64,000 nt of DNA from Pisaster brevispinus (GCA_023634235.1 JAMKCF010000016.1:4335001-4399000); one strand, 5' to 3'; shown: positions 1 to 11,821, numbered from the stretch's first letter. Made by a program: numbers and translations. The notes: generated by a model from the letters alone, not told the origin.

Positions 1-746
1 ACCCAAACATGGCATCATTTTCAATTGTTCCACAGGGAATCAAAACGTGTACTGCGGCAGGAGTAAAAAGTTGTGTGGGTGTGTGTGTGTGGTTTAAAAA
101 AAAATTCACCAGCATTGGCAGCATTCATTTTCATTTTTGGAGTTTTCCAACTATCACTCTGTTCTAATTACCTATTTATCGTTTTACTTTTTCATGTAAT
201 TAATAATCTGTCGCTCGTACCATAAAATGACCTGTCTTGTCATCAGACAAAACGAGAGAAAACAAAAGTATAGTAGTAAATTATGGTTGAAGTTGCAATA
301 TTTTTCAAACTGCCGTTATGTAATTTGGCTAGTGTTTATATTAAAAATATTTATAAAGCTAAATACTTTATTCGTACTGAACTGTCAGTTTGATCTCATT
401 CTTGCGAGATTTATTATAATTCCTGAACACAAACGTCACTTCCCGAAAATGAAGAAAAAAACAACAACAACAACCGAATTTTGCCCGCAGAGCGCTGTGT
501 ACAAACCAACGCACATTATTGAGATCTATTGCGATAGGTCACAACGTGAAAATACTCTGTGAATATGTAAATTGTCACACACGCGTGATTACGTAACTAG
601 TCTTATTAGGTCACTTTGTGGTACAAGCAACGACTTGTGTCATTGTTCATTATTAACCAAGCAAATTTTCAGAGTTTACGGAAATTGAACGCACAGAAAG
701 CTCATGTGTGTTCCATGCCTATCTTTATGTAAGAATTGTTACTTAC
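1..746 (-). other. Intron 2 of peptide gene copy 1 (incomplete)
   Basis: This stretch matches intron 2 of copies 2 and 4 (about 14.9-15.6 kb and 37.8-38.5 kb). Shared landmarks are the block near 40-55 (compare 14926-14941) and the block around 580-660 just before the exon 2 donor. In copy 2 exon 3 begins about 60 bases left of the first landmark, so exon 3 of copy 1 should lie just outside the left edge. A GT microsatellite sits at 75-92. No other gene is seen. Confidence 0.7.
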
Positions 747-924
747 GTTCCATGTCATCATTTGTGAGTGGGCCCATCTTTCCTTTGCCACCCCTGTTCC
801 TGCCCTTGCCTCTCTTCACAAACTCCATTAGGTCATCGAAGGCGTAGTCCTCCTCTTCCTCAGCCAGGACAAATGTAGTCAGAACGGCCAGAGCCATGAC
901 AGCCAGAAAAATCTTTGAAACCAT
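747..924 (-). CDS. Secreted cationic cysteine-peptide precursor, copy 1 (exon 2 only, 3' partial)
   Basis: This is coding exon 2 of subfamily I. ATG is at 924-922. The acceptor CAG at 943-941 gives an exon of 747-940, and the donor GTAAGT is at 746-741. The 59 complete codons encode a hydrophobic signal peptide of about 21 residues ending VLA, an acidic propiece starting with four Glu, a Lys-Arg site at residues 37-38, and a Gly/Lys/Arg-rich segment containing MGPL. The cysteine exon is beyond the window edge. Without splicing the frame would run three more codons and stop, so the exon 2 reading frame alone is not the product. The gene uses the 5'UTR exon at 2465-2525 and the TATA box at 2550-2556. 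It differs from copies 2 and 4 at only a few residues (Asn for Ser before DDME). A secreted defence peptide is inferred from the architecture, not proven. Confidence 0.8.
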
Positions 925-940
925 TTCTGAGTTTTGTTTT

Positions 941-2464
941 CTGAAAATAAAACCCCAAATAAATCAATATCAGTTGTACTATAAAGAAAAAAAAAGGAAT
1001 AGGCATTTTATTGCTATTTTGTTCTTGCTTTGTTGTTTTTGTTTGGGGAGGGAGTAACGTAGCCTGTCAATTCGTTATCTGTACAAATGACAATTTTCAG
1101 AGCCAGTAACTTCCCACACACCACTTCAACTTTCACAAAACCGCTAGCTTCAATTTTGTTTTCTCTCATGCAAAATCTAGAAAGGAATTTGATAATATAT
1201 TTTATATTAAATGCTTGCATATTTGTGAGCAACTTGTTCAGCTCAGGCTTACAACATGTTGAAGGGCTAATAAATAGCTTAGGCCTACAGTAAACCAAAC
1301 AAAATAAAAGTAATTTAAAAATAACATACAACTAGCGAAAACTGAAAACTCCAGCTTCTGTTCAGTTGGGAAATTTTGAGTTATGTTTCGGTTTTTTTTT
1401 TGCGAAAAGCGCATGAATATTTAACACGACTAGTGCATAAAAGCACTGTTCAAAAACAAAGTGCATACATTTTAGCAAATAACTGTTATCATAAACCACC
1501 AAAAGAGAGTTGCGCTGTGCTTAGAAAAGAGGAGACGGAGCTGGACTGGGATCATCAAACTCTTGTACAACAATTAAAAAAAAAACTTATAGGTTAAGAC
1601 CATTATTGGCCTGTATTTGTTTTGTTTCACACCCAGCAGAAGTATGCGAATATTTCACGCACTTTTATCATCAAATTAATTTTAAATGACCGAATCAATA
1701 ATTAAAGGTGGTGTTATGGCCATCAAAAGCTGTTTCCTTGATTTTTCACAGCAAGTATTTCTAGAAAGTTTAAGTATTTATCATACCTTTATAAGTGATG
1801 ATCATTCAGAACAAACAAATCTTTCATTTTTGGCAAATAATGTTATTATGTACGCTGTTTCTGGTCATAAACAAAATGTAAACTGTACGTACTAAACGAA
1901 ACCATTCTTAAGAAGATAATAATTCTTATAATAATAATTATGATAATAATCAATGAAATAACATGAAGTAACCGTAAGGAAAACTGACTGAATACATTGT
2001 TTAACGATGATAGGTTGAACAAAAAAGAGTTGACTGAAGCGGAACTGATAAACTAGTGAGAATGACAACGTAAGGAAAATGCCAGCATAGTGCATGATAG
2101 CTCAAATGGTAGAGCATTGGCACATTAATCCAGATGTTGCAAGATCAAGTCCCGATTTGTCAATTATTCTATGTACAGCCCAAAATCAGTAGTCTACAAC
2201 ACTTATAAGTTCAGTAATTGGTACATACAAACAGTTGAGTTGCTACTTGTCAAAATGCAGTGGGAAAAATAGTAAGTGGCCTGTCGTTTCGACCCTAGCA
2301 GAGTCTTTCTCGAAGGCTAAATGACTACAAACCTCAACGAGTATACTGAATATCTTCAAATCGCAGATACGACCTTGCTTTAAATAAGTTGCATTTTTAA
2401 ACATCCAAAGTCAATTTGTAACGATTGTGCATTTTTTTTTTATATATAATATGTATGTACTCAC
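941..2464 (-). other. Intron 1 of peptide gene copy 1
   Basis: This is the intron between the 5'UTR exon (donor GTGAGT, complement of 2459-2464) and coding exon 2. It aligns with intron 1 of copies 2 and 4, is AT-rich, and contains a tRNA-like repeat at 2092-2158 on the opposite strand. The reading frames inside (for example 1376-1597) have no family features and are not conserved in the paralogous introns. Confidence 0.65.
2092..2158 (+). repeat. tRNA-derived sequence in intron 1 of copy 1
   Basis: It carries a tRNA A-box-like stretch (TAGCTCAAATGG, 2099-2110) and a degenerate B-box (GATCAAGTCCC). It is followed by a shared tail containing GTTTCGACCCTAGCAGAG at 2287-2304. Homologues sit at 16571-16638 and 39493-39560 in introns of copies 2 and 4. 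The acceptor stem does not pair well, so this is a SINE head or tRNA pseudogene rather than a working tRNA. Confidence 0.5.
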
Positions 2465-2525
2465 CGGTGCTGTACTGAGAAGAAAAGTCAAGTTGCTTCA
2501 GGTAGGTGTGTTGAGTCAGTGCTTG
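2465..2525 (-). other. 5'UTR exon 1 of copy 1
   Basis: This non-coding leader exon starts about 30 bases below the TATA box and ends at a GTGAGT donor (minus strand). The same exon, nearly identical in sequence and donor, is present at 16957, 32257 and 39792. It has no in-frame ATG that continues to the CDS; translation starts in exon 2. The transcription start is estimated from the TATA position only. Confidence 0.6.
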
Positions 2526-2549
2526 CTGTTGCTCGTCCACAGTGTCCCC

Positions 2550-2556
2550 TTATATA
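2550..2556 (-). promoter_or_regulatory. TATA box, peptide gene copy 1
   Basis: Minus strand reads TATATAA within CCTATATAAGG. The box and the 30 bases after it are conserved in copies 2, 3 and 4. Upstream on the minus strand, C/EBP-like (TTGCAA-type) and Rel half-site-like (GGGAATT) words recur in all four copies around 2640-2740; those assignments are suggestive only. Confidence 0.7.
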
Positions 2557-2559
2557 GGT

Positions 2560-4539
2560 TTGTTTTTACTCCAAAACATCTAGTATCGCCAAAATCATGT
2601 GAAGTAACGCGAGTCGAACACCGCTGCGAACAAACCACCATTTCCTATAATAATTGCAACTTAACCATTCATGCGAAGAGTTAATTTTATTAGCGTTTGT
2701 TATTTAATTATGCGGCCTGGGTTATGAAGGGAATTAAATGAAATGTGTCAGATGTACCCTTCTGAAAAGCTGATACTTTCTTGTATGCTGATTACTACCT
2801 CTTTCGAAAGTGCGTCATGGAGCGTAACCGCTTACCCTTCAATATGACGATCCCTGGGCCGACTATCAAATGTTAATGCACTTTCCATTTACAGTTTGAG
2901 TATGACAATTTACATAATTATTACATTAACAGTACGGAGTTTACCACGGTATTGTTGTGGGAACTCAAGGAGGACTAAGGGTTTCGTTCCACCCTTTAAA
3001 CTCCGTGGACCCCGGCTTAAATCCCTCCTATAACTGTCCATATTGCTTGAGCTTTTCTAATTTTGTTTTTTCATCTCGAGTCTAAAACATACAAATTATC
3101 GACTGACATTAATTCAGTTACCGGCACATGCGATTATGCTTGTGCAAAAAGGAAAACTAATGTCTCCTCCCAACTTTGACCTTGGTTTTGTGTGTTTTCA
3201 ACTTCTTGATATGGTTAAATTACCCTCTCCCCTCTCCATCTATTTAAGTATCCTTCTTGTTGTTCATTCCGCTTGCTCATTCTGTGGCTTTTTGGCCCCC
3301 ACCCCTCCCCCATCCCCTCTGTGTGTCTCTTTCTTTTAATTTCTTTCCATTTTACTGCTTTTGCAAAATATGCAATAATTATGTTTCATACACATGTATG
3401 TGTGTTGTGTCGACATATAGCCTGCGAAAAAGATACTGGTCAAAACGCCAGGCCAATAAATAGTATATATGATTAAATGTATAAACGGAAATTGCAAAAA
3501 ACAACATGGTAGTTTTTGACATAAAAGGTCCAATTTTGTGGCTGCGCTTACCGCCAAATTATGTGCTTGTGATCACCATTCTCCACTTACTGTGCAAGCG
3601 CCAAGATTCTGCGCTAGCTGCGTAAGAGAAAAATGCCTGAACAATCAGGTTTTCACTTTTACCTCATGGTGGGGCTGTTGAGCTTGAGACATTTATACAG
3701 GAGGTATATTTTTCATGATTGAAATGGGTGACAACGGAGGGTTGTAGACTTGAGCATTTTTCAAAGCATTGCTTATCTTTTGCAGTTATCCCTCACGGCA
3801 CAACAAGACCTAGGGTACATTCTCACTAGCCTGCTCCAATAATACAAGAGTTACAGTTCCAGTCTCTAATTGCCAGACACATATTAAACTTATTTGCTTA
3901 TTGGTCATGTTCTATATCAATAGCAACATTAAATATGATAGCGCCAGTTTTAACTGAAAATACCTACAATCTACTTGACTTTATCAGCCTTCTGTTTTGC
4001 AAATGCTTGGGATGACCGTTTCATTTATTTATTTATTTTTTATTTTTTACTCGTTGTTAGTATTGTTCACAATAATTATACATTTCTGGTGATTAAACGT
4101 TGTACCTTATCAAACTTAAAGGAAAACGGTGCCGGGAAAAAAAAAAAAACTCTCAAAACTTTGCTGTTTGGAATTACTCCCTATCTTTTTTAAAGAGTTG
4201 TTCTTGCACTGAAACACCTGCAATGTGTTGAAATTGGCGAGTAGTGATTAATAAAACATTAAATGTCCTTTTGAAATACAACCAGCGGTACAAACGGTTC
4301 GCCATTTTGTGGAGTCCATAGCAGACCGTGTGCTGTCATAGAATTGCCTACACACAAACTCACACACACCCTTACAAATGACAATAACGGGGTACCTCCA
4401 TTGTTGTTTTATTTTTCTCTTTTCTGAATAATCTCTGCAGGGTACCACTAGAACAGAGAAAAATGGCGGATAGCGTTGTTCCATTGTTAAAAAAGTACCC
4501 CTTACGTTTGCGTGCGTTAGGGCACACACTTTTATGGAT
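2560..4539. other. Upstream flank of copy 1, segmental duplicate
   Basis: Aligns along its length with 32350-34285 upstream of copy 3. Its first 400 bases also match the upstream regions of copies 2 (17050-17450) and 4 (39885-40260). I see no gene. Contents are a C/T-rich run near 3290-3330, an A-run at 4137-4149 and a weak copy of the GGGTACC-type repeat module at 4390-4500. Confidence 0.65.
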
Positions 4540-5050
4540 CTGGGGTCGATTTCACATAACTCTTCCTAACTTAGGATCGATCCTAGGATTTAGGACGAGT
4601 CCCCAGCCTTAAGATCGATCCTACGTAAGACCGATCCTAGGATCGATTTTACAAAACCGTCTTAAGCAGGACAAGTCGCAAAAAGTACTGCTACTACTAG
4701 GCATACAAACATTTTAAAATGATAACGCGTTTCGTGACATTATTTGTAAACAATCTGAAATTAATAATAAAAACAGCAAGACATCCACGTCATGTTTTCC
4801 ATGTACTCATGTGTGTCCCTGTGTCATTAATTTCAAATGTATCCTTGTTAACATTAATAATTAGATCATCCAGCCTTTAGATGCTAAATTTAGCTTTGTA
4901 TGAAGCAATGAACAATCGCTAGGGTTATAATTTAAGTACTGCCAATGATAAAAACGTCTGAGTTGTAATGATGAATGTGCTTTGCAAAGCTATTTGTTAT
5001 GTACAAAATAGGTCCTAGCCATTTTCATCCGCCCAGAACGACGGATATAA

Positions 5051-5093
5051 ATCACTGATCTCTATTATACTGAGTATAATAGAGATCAGTGAT
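5051..5093. repeat. Perfect palindrome, 20-bp arms, 3-bp loop
   Basis: ATCACTGATCTCTATTATAC at 5051-5070 is followed by TGA and then its exact reverse complement to 5093. The paralogous segment near 34765 lacks it, so it was gained here or cleanly lost there. Confidence 0.9.
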
Positions 5094-5273
5094 GTAAACA
5101 TCTCTGTAAGATGAGGTTGCGCAATATTTACACATCAACACCCTGACTAATGGTGGCGCTAAGCAAAACTATAAAACAAACTTTTGCGGGCGGTCTGCTA
5201 TTTATTGATCGATAGTAGTTAAACTAGTAGTTTTTGTTATGGAAAGTAACGTCCGTTTTACATGGTTACTCAC

Positions 5274-5467
5274 CTTTGTCTCATGTTGTAATTGGTCACC
5301 AACCCTGTCTACCAAATGCAGTATCCCCTGCCTGGTAAAGAGGTATCTATGGACAATGTCTTGGTCATTATTTTTAAACTATCTAACGGATTCCGTCTGT
5401 CACGGAAGAGGCGTTATCGGCGAAGCGCCCGTCTCTCTTCGCGGTCAGCCAACAGTAGCGGCGCCAT
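5274..5467 (-). pseudogene. Broken first exon of Harbinger-like transposase
   Basis: Homologous to the intact exon at 34945-35148. It starts with ATG at 5467 and ends at a GTGAGT donor (5273-5268). Compared with the other copy it has an in-frame stop where the Arg-rich segment should continue (near 5414) and a small insertion in an A-run near 5373 that shifts the frame. No downstream transposase exon with DDE residues can be found inside the element. It is therefore a dead fragment of a deletion derivative. Confidence 0.45.
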
Positions 5468-5697
5468 TATTGTAAGCAACACACAATAACGCATCCGCTA
5501 TGACGACCTTCATACCCGTCCTAAGTTAGGAAGGGTTCGGGGCTGTTTCCAAGGTAATTAGGACACGTTAAACCCTTCTTACCTTTTGTGAAATCGTTCC
5601 TAGGACGCGTCCTAAGTTAGGACGAGTAACTCGTCCTAACTCGAGATAAGATGAGTCCTAACTCTTTGTGAAATCGACCCCTGTTTGTGGGGTCCAG

Positions 5698-5854
5698 CCG
5701 TCGATTTCACCAAACTCTTCCTAACTTAGGATTAATCTTAGGACTTATTAGGACGAGTCCCAGCCTTGCACTGTATAATGTAAACCTTAAGATTAATCCT
5801 AAGTTACTCGTCCTAACTCGAGATAGGATTAATCCTAGTGTTTCGTGAAATCGG
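5698..5854. mobile_element. Short MITE related to the Harbinger-like element
   Basis: About 157 bp with inverted ends (CCGTCGATTTCACC against CCGATTTCACGAAAC). It contains the same GGACGAGTCC and TTAGGATTAATC words as the adjacent larger element. The paralogous locus near 35227 goes straight from the left to the right flank, giving an empty site. It has no coding capacity. Confidence 0.6.
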
Positions 5855-7399
5855 CTGCTGCTATTGTTGTTTTTTTATTCCCTTTTCTAAAGAAATTATC
5901 TGTGGGGTACCACTGTAACAAAGAAAACCTTGTTGGGTAGCATTGTTCCATTTTGTAAAGTACCCAGCACGGCGGCGCGTATTAGGGCAGAAGCTCTTTG
6001 ATCTCCCATTGTTTAAATACCCGTAGCTATTTGTATTGTATATAATATTACAACTAATTTGATCACGCTAAAACAAAACTAAAACTTGGTACGGCGATGC
6101 TTGGATTAAAAAAAAAAAAAACATTTGCCATCCACAACCGAAATTGTGTGACCCCAACCTAGGTTTAGAGATAACATGAAAACAGTTGGGCAATATTATT
6201 AATTGTTTATAAATAACTGGAAACAGTTGTCAAGTCTAGATATGTGGTTTTCTTTGTTGGTCAGGTTTTGTTTTTCTTGTATTATATGGCAAAACAGAGA
6301 GAGTAAGAGATGAAGAGAAGAAAACAAATGAAAAAAAAAAACTCATTGATTTAGGTTATGGCTAGAGTTGTGTACAGATGAAAATGTTTGTCTAGGAGCG
6401 TGTCGCATGAACATTTCTACAACATTAGTGAACTCTGGTGCAAGGCCTGCGTAAGGTCAACTTCCGGCGAAGATAAAGATACATTATTACGTACCCTAAA
6501 ATATTGAATAGTAGAACAGCGAACGGGAAAATAGATATTTTATGATTTACAAACAATCCTATATGCGCCATTTCATAACTGATGGAGTTGCTCTCTCAGT
6601 GAAGTCATGGGGTGTGTACATCCTCCGAACCCTCGCATCCTTCCTTTCCATTCCATGATTCCATCAATACATTCTTAATGGGGGTTTTTATTGTTAAAGC
6701 GACATGTTGTTTTCGATTTGTCGATTTGGGCTGTAAGAAGCGTTTGAAAGAATTTGTTTCAAAATGAAGAGGATTGAAAATAGTTTCAAAAGTAGAATAT
6801 AATGATTCTCACGAGTGTGCCTCGAGGATGTGTAGTTTTCTGCCGTATTGTGGAACCAATTTCCGGACTCCACAAAATGGCGGACCGAGTTAATCAATTT
6901 CGAGTTATATTATTTGTGTGGACCGTTATGTTATTCTTCTTTTCTATCTTATTTTCTAATATCTTTCCAATCATAATAATTTCATAAAAGAAACAAAAAC
7001 AAAAACACAACGCTTTTCAACTCGTGCTAAAGCTAAAAGCGCCCCAATTTCAAGGCAACTTGTATTTTTGCCCCCCCCCCCCCCCCCCCCCCGTCTTAAC
7101 CACTCGCTCACTGCAGTGCATACCTGTGTCCGTCTCCTATGTCCCTTGAAAATTGCCTAGTTAAAGAGTCTGTCAACCTTACTGGCTGGACCCAGTTGCT
7201 CGATCCAAGACGTCCTCGGACGGCCTTTGTGTCGACCATCCATGTGCATGGGCGGGAGAGGTGATCACTTCTTCTGCAGGTATACGGCCGTGCATGTTTA
7301 GAGCCTGTTTTGCCCTGGAGTTGTCGTCAAGGCGGGCAATGTGGCCTTTGGCACAAAACGAATTTCAGGGTAACCGATTGGACCAATCCAGACGTATTA
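5855..7399. other. Duplicated intergenic flank with C-run
   Basis: Aligns with 35227-36648. It includes an A-run at 6109-6121, a long C-run at 7073-7092 and a module at about 7150-7399 that recurs at 18540-18780 and 36420-36648. It ends exactly where the paralogue shows the Ngaro insertion point. I see no supportable gene; short reading frames such as 6694-6897 are not preserved as coding in the duplicate. Confidence 0.6.
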
Positions 7400-7960
7400 C
7401 AAATAATTCAGTTTATTATCAATAAATGATAAAATGCCTTATACTCAGTGAACATGTATAATTTTAACGCCGTCCGACATATGGCTTTTTGTGTATAAAT
7501 GTACATGAATGTTTTTACATTGTTGCTGCGCACGCGCACGGTGTAACAGGTTTACTGGGGACCTCAGAAGTGTGTTTCTGGGTCAAGGTCTGCGCATTAT
7601 GTGTTGCATTAATATTTTCATTGCAAATAATTTTTATTGATCGGGCGATGTTGTAAGTTTTACTTTTATCCAATCAGCTATTGCGGATTAGCGTGGGTTG
7701 TATAATTTTGCGGGAAATTCCTCACTTTGTCACAGTCAACCAAAGTGTTTAGACATTACAATTTTTGGTCTATACATAATCAACGTTAACTGTATGACTG
7801 TCATATATCAATTGCTTTGACTGGATGAAATAATACTTTGAGGTGGAATAGCCGTTTACCGTTGGTTGGAGTAGATATTTGCGGTTGGTTTGGAGTAGCT
7901 GTTTATGGTTGAATTTTGGTGAAACCTGAAAGAAAAGCCGAAGTTCTGTATACGCCCGAC

Positions 7961-9314
7961 ATGCCGAGGGTAAATCGCCAGGCCCCGCGAGCCCGTCAGA
8001 CGGAAGGGGTTGTTACTAAGCGCAAGAAGAGTTCTCGCCCTCGGAAGTGTGCTGGGGCCGAGCCAGATGCGCCTGAAGTCCAACAGTCTGCTCCATCGAC
8101 AACTGCCGCTCCAATCGTTGGCGTGAGTGCAGCTTTGCCAGCAACGAATTTACAGCCTCCTGGTTGCCATGGACCAACGATTGACATGACTCCATTGCCT
8201 GGGCCGGTACCGACGACGGTGACGACCAGTTCCTCCGCTGCCAGCGTCAGTACGGGAGTTCCGCCTGTTAGTGTTAGCACGCCAATATACACACCGGTTG
8301 CAGGACCCGGTGGTGAGTATGGACAGCCCCTATTTTTGAATTCGGGTCAAGACTCAGGCGTGGCTAGTGGTGTTTTAGAAGGGGTGGGACAGCCTCAGGC
8401 AATTGTTCAAGTGGGTTTTGGATCCCCACTGGGGTTACATGTTCCTCTTCAAGTCAAAGAAAAAAATTTGGCAGAGCTCGTTTGTGGACCTGGGTTTGCT
8501 ATGCAGTGATAATGCGTCTGCAGTTTTTGCAAAATCCGAGCATGCCGTCTCCACTGCTGTTTCTCTTGTCGTGGAAGGGGGACAATTGGTGCTGCGTAAG
8601 CCGGGAAAAAGCAAAACAGTTGAATCAATTGATGTGTGGCAATCTGCTTTTCGCACATTTACGTCAATTTTTCTGTCACGGCATCCATCCCGCTGCGCCG
8701 AGCTTCTGAAATAAGCTGAAATTATAAGGCTTGCCGCGATCCAATTTCCTGGGTTTGGTTGGCGTGTTTATGACCAGCAGTTTCGCTTGAAACAAGAATT
8801 GAACCCCATGCGCGCATGGGGCGATATTGACATAGAGTTGTGGCTTACTGTTACAGCCGCTGGGGTCACTGCACCAGAATCACTTCGCAGCAATTCCCAG
8901 ACCACGGTGCAATCTTACAAGTATAAGGGCACTGCTAATAGTAATACTACTAATAGAGGGCGCAACTTTTGCTATGCCTTTAACAGCAGTCAGGGCTGTC
9001 ATTATAGAGATTGCAAATTCAACCATCATTGCAGCAAATGCCAGTCTACTGGCCATGGGGCTAGTCAGTGTAAATTTGGACAGGGTGGTGGTGGTAATGC
9101 CGCACGGTGGGTGAATCACACTGTCACACATTCACAGGGTGCACATAATAATAATAGGGCCATTGCTCATGCTTCGGCTCAGCCCCCTCACCTAACACAG
9201 CGGCCAGGTAACGCTCATAAGGGCAGTGCGACAGTGAAAACTCAAATCACTGCTAGTGCGGCCCAGCCGGGAAATGGGAATTGTTCTTTTCGAGGGCTTA
9301 CCAACCCCAATTAA
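7961..9314 (+). pseudogene. Ngaro gag-like protein with zinc knuckles (disrupted)
   Basis: Starts at ATG 7961. The N-terminal part (to about 8450) is rich in Pro, Ala, Ser and Thr. A one-base indel in the A-run near 8459-8466 moves the frame, and the continuation has a stop at 8712-8714 inside otherwise coherent sequence. The same frame runs on to 9314. Near 8971-9071 lie a CCCH-like cluster (CYAFNSSQGC followed by further Cys and His) and a CCHC zinc knuckle, C-x2-C-x4-H-x4-C, expected to bind element RNA. The 3' end overlaps the reverse transcriptase frame, so the original gag/pol pair probably used overlapping frames. Confidence 0.7.
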
Positions 9315-10413
9315 ACTTTCAGTTCTAGATACATGGCTAATTGGATATGATGCAAATGTTTCTAAGATTTTGCATAATGGCTTTGCCTTTGGTTTTTCCC
9401 TAGAGTATACTGGCCACAGGGTGGCTCGTGATTCGGAATGCTTGGCTTCTGCGTTAGAGCGGCCACATCAGGTGGTACAGCAAAAACTATCAAATGAAAT
9501 AGCGTTGGGTAGGGTGGCTGGACCATTTTCTGGTCGGCCGCTCGCTAATTTACAATGCTCCCCGATAGGTTTAGTTCCGAAACACGAGCCAAACACATTC
9601 CGCCTCATACATCCTTTGTCTTTCCCCACTGGCCAATCAATTAACGACTTCATTTGCAGAGATTCATGTACGGTTCATTATGCATCCTTTGATAGGGCAG
9701 TGGGGTTGGCCGTTGAGGTGGGGTCGGGCGCATGGATGGCTAAGGCGGATGTTAAGTCGGCATTTCGACTACTCCCTGTGGCCCCTGCTGATTATGAATT
9801 ACTAGGTTTTTCTTTTAATGGTTCGTTTTATTACGATAAGTGCCTACCCATGGGTTGTAGCATTTCATGTTCTTTGTTCGAGAAATTCAGTACATTTTTA
9901 GAGTGTAAAGTTAAACTCTTTTCTGGGTCTAGATTTTTGACACATTATCTTGATGATTTTCTGTTTGTGGGTGCATCTAAAGCAGAGTGTACACGTTTGC
10001 TAGTCACATTCGAACGGGCTTGTGCCGAGCTGGGCGTTCCTTTGGCGAGGGAAAAAACTGTGGGCCCGGTGCAAATCATCACCTTATTGGGGTTAGAGAT
10101 TGATTCAATTCACGGCCAAGTGCGAGTTCCCCAGGCTAAAGTTACAGCAGTTGCCGCGCAAATTCAGCAAGCGCTGAGTAGGCGTAAGATTTCACTTGTG
10201 TGTATACAGTCCATTGTTGGCTCTTTAAATTTTTTGTGCAAGGCTGTTGCCCCTGGGCGTGCATTCCTGCGGCGTCTTATCGCTCTAACTCACGGGCTTT
10301 CTCGCCCTCATCACAGGGTACGCATTTCCAAAGGTGCCAGGCTAGACTTACTCGCATGGCTTGAGTTTTTGACCCATTTCAACGGTGTGGCTGTTTTTTC
10401 AAGCGTTTGGTAA
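9274..10413 (+). pseudogene. Ngaro reverse transcriptase domain
   Basis: A continuous frame from the overlap with gag to a stop at 10411-10413. RT landmarks are visible in order: LIHPLSFP, the first catalytic region KADVKSAFRLLPV, the template-grip region CLPMGCSISC, the YLDD active site (9946-9957) followed by FLFVG, and GLEIDS. This is the polymerase that copies element RNA into DNA. The stop at 10411 lies between RT and RNase H while the frame continues unchanged beyond it, so it is most simply a nonsense mutation. The start is uncertain: the first ATG is at 9274 and an N-terminal extension through the gag overlap is possible. Confidence 0.85.
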
Positions 10414-10869
10414 TCAAACGAAGCTATTGACTTGTTTACCGATGCAGCCGGCAGTATTGGCTATGGGGCATATTTCAATGGCAAATGGGTTCGGCGTCTG
10501 TGGTCTGAAGTATTGTTGAACAACCCTCCATCTATTGCCTTTTTGGAGTTTTTCCCACTTTTAGTCGCATTGTTCTGCTGGGCTCCTCTGTTGGCGGGAA
10601 AACGAGTTATGTTCCATTCTGATAATTTTGCAGTGGTGCACATTATCAACAAAAAGTCTTCTCACTGCTCTCAGATTATGTGCCTAGTGCGTCCATTCGT
10701 TGTGCATTGCTTAAAGTTTAATATACTAATCAAGGCTGTTCACGTGCCTGGCAAATTGAACGTTATAGCAGATGCTTTATCACGCTTTCAGATGCGCAGG
10801 TTCCGAGAAGCGGCTCCTCAGGCAGACCTAGTAATGACACCGCTTCCTGTTCTTCCTCAGCTTTGGTAG
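10414..10869 (+). pseudogene. Ngaro RNase H domain
   Basis: Same frame as the reverse transcriptase, separated from it only by the 10411-10413 stop. Catalytic landmarks are FTDAAGSIGYGAY (first Asp), the Glu in LEFFPLL, the Asp of FHSDNFAVV, and the C-terminal IADALSRF typical of RNase H domains in DIRS and gypsy-type elements. It would remove the RNA strand of the hybrid during replication. The end overlaps the recombinase frame by a few codons, with a frame change near 10800-10869. Confidence 0.8.
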
Positions 10870-11796
10870 AAAGTGAGATTGACCGCTTGCTAAATGCAGC
10901 CATGGCGCACAATACACATAAGACATATGCGACAGGGTGGAAAGCCTTTTGCCTGTTTCGGCAGCGACAGCATCTAGGGTGGTCGCCAGCATCGGTTGCC
11001 GAGGTTCGCCATTTTATTGCATGGCTGTCATTACGTGGTTTGTCTCCGTCCACGATTGCCACTTATGTGTCAGGGGTTGGTTATTTCCATAAAGTTCAAG
11101 GGGAAATGGATCCCACTAAAGATTTGTTGGTTGGGAAACTTATGGAGGGTGCACGGCGTGGATCCCCTACTCAAGACGCCCGTGATCCAATTTCTCTGCC
11201 AATGTTAGCGCAATTGGTGGCCGTACTGCCGAAGATTTGCTCCTCAACATTTGAGGCAGTTATGTTCCGAGCCGTTTTCATATGCGCTTTCTTTGGATTT
11301 ATGCGCGTTGGAGAATTTACAGTTCAGAGTGCACGCCAATCTACGGGCTCAATTTTAGCCCTGTCAGACGTAAACATTATTCATGCTAACACCCCAGAAG
11401 TATCGGCTCAAATTAGTTTTCGCCACGCAAAGAACAATCAGTCAGGACCGCCTCAACACATTCAGTTGGTAAAATCGGGTGACAAGTCAGTTTGCCCAGT
11501 TCAAGCTTTACTTGACTTCATGGCTGTTCGCCCCTTTTCTTGCTGGTCCTTTGTTTTGCCATTTCGATGGGCGTCCTTTAACTCGGTACCAATTTACCAG
11601 TGTGTTGGATAAGGCCGTGAAGTTCGCAGGGTTCACAGGGTATTGTATTCGCGGTCATTCTTTCCGTATCGGTGCAGCATCCACGGCGTCAGAATTGGGG
11701 CGTTCAGAAGGCGATATTCGGCAAATGGGCCGGTGGCGTTCTGCCGCGTGCTTAAGTTACATTCGTCCCGCTCCTGCGTGTGGACTTACTGAGTGA
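10863..11796 (+). pseudogene. Ngaro tyrosine recombinase (frameshifted)
   Basis: Phage-integrase-fold recombinase that would insert the circular DNA form. The N-terminal core-binding part reads NTHKTYATGWKAFCLF and onward. The first catalytic Arg is in GFMRVGEF. The frame is lost by an indel near 11530-11540 (in CCCCTTTTC) and resumes in another frame with HSFRIGAAS (His-x-x-Arg box), MGRWRS and the nucleophile Tyr in LSYIRP near 11757. All catalytic residues survive, so the break is probably recent. The stop is at 11794-11796. Confidence 0.85.
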
Positions 11797-11821
11797 TTAT
11801 TTCATTCCATGACACAGTATT

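Larger units (their letters stand above)
4543..5680. mobile_element. Harbinger-like DNA transposon remnant, left copy
   Basis: A 1.14-kb element bounded by inverted ends GGGTCGATTTCAC (4543) and its complement ending at 5680. A CTG trinucleotide flanks both sides (4540-4542 and 5681-5683). Sub-terminal regions are filled with inverted TAGGACGAGTCC-type and GATCGATCCTAGG-type words. On the minus strand it retains one transposase-like exon (5274-5467). A paralogous copy at the same duplicated site is 34289-35211. The PIF/Harbinger assignment rests on the exon's resemblance to the start of that transposase family and on the 3-bp flanking repeat; the ends alone do not prove it. Confidence 0.5.

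Noticed and set aside
8435..11208. Minus-strand and alternate-frame readings over the Ngaro element
   Set aside because: Shadows of the gag, reverse transcriptase and recombinase frames; no motifs.
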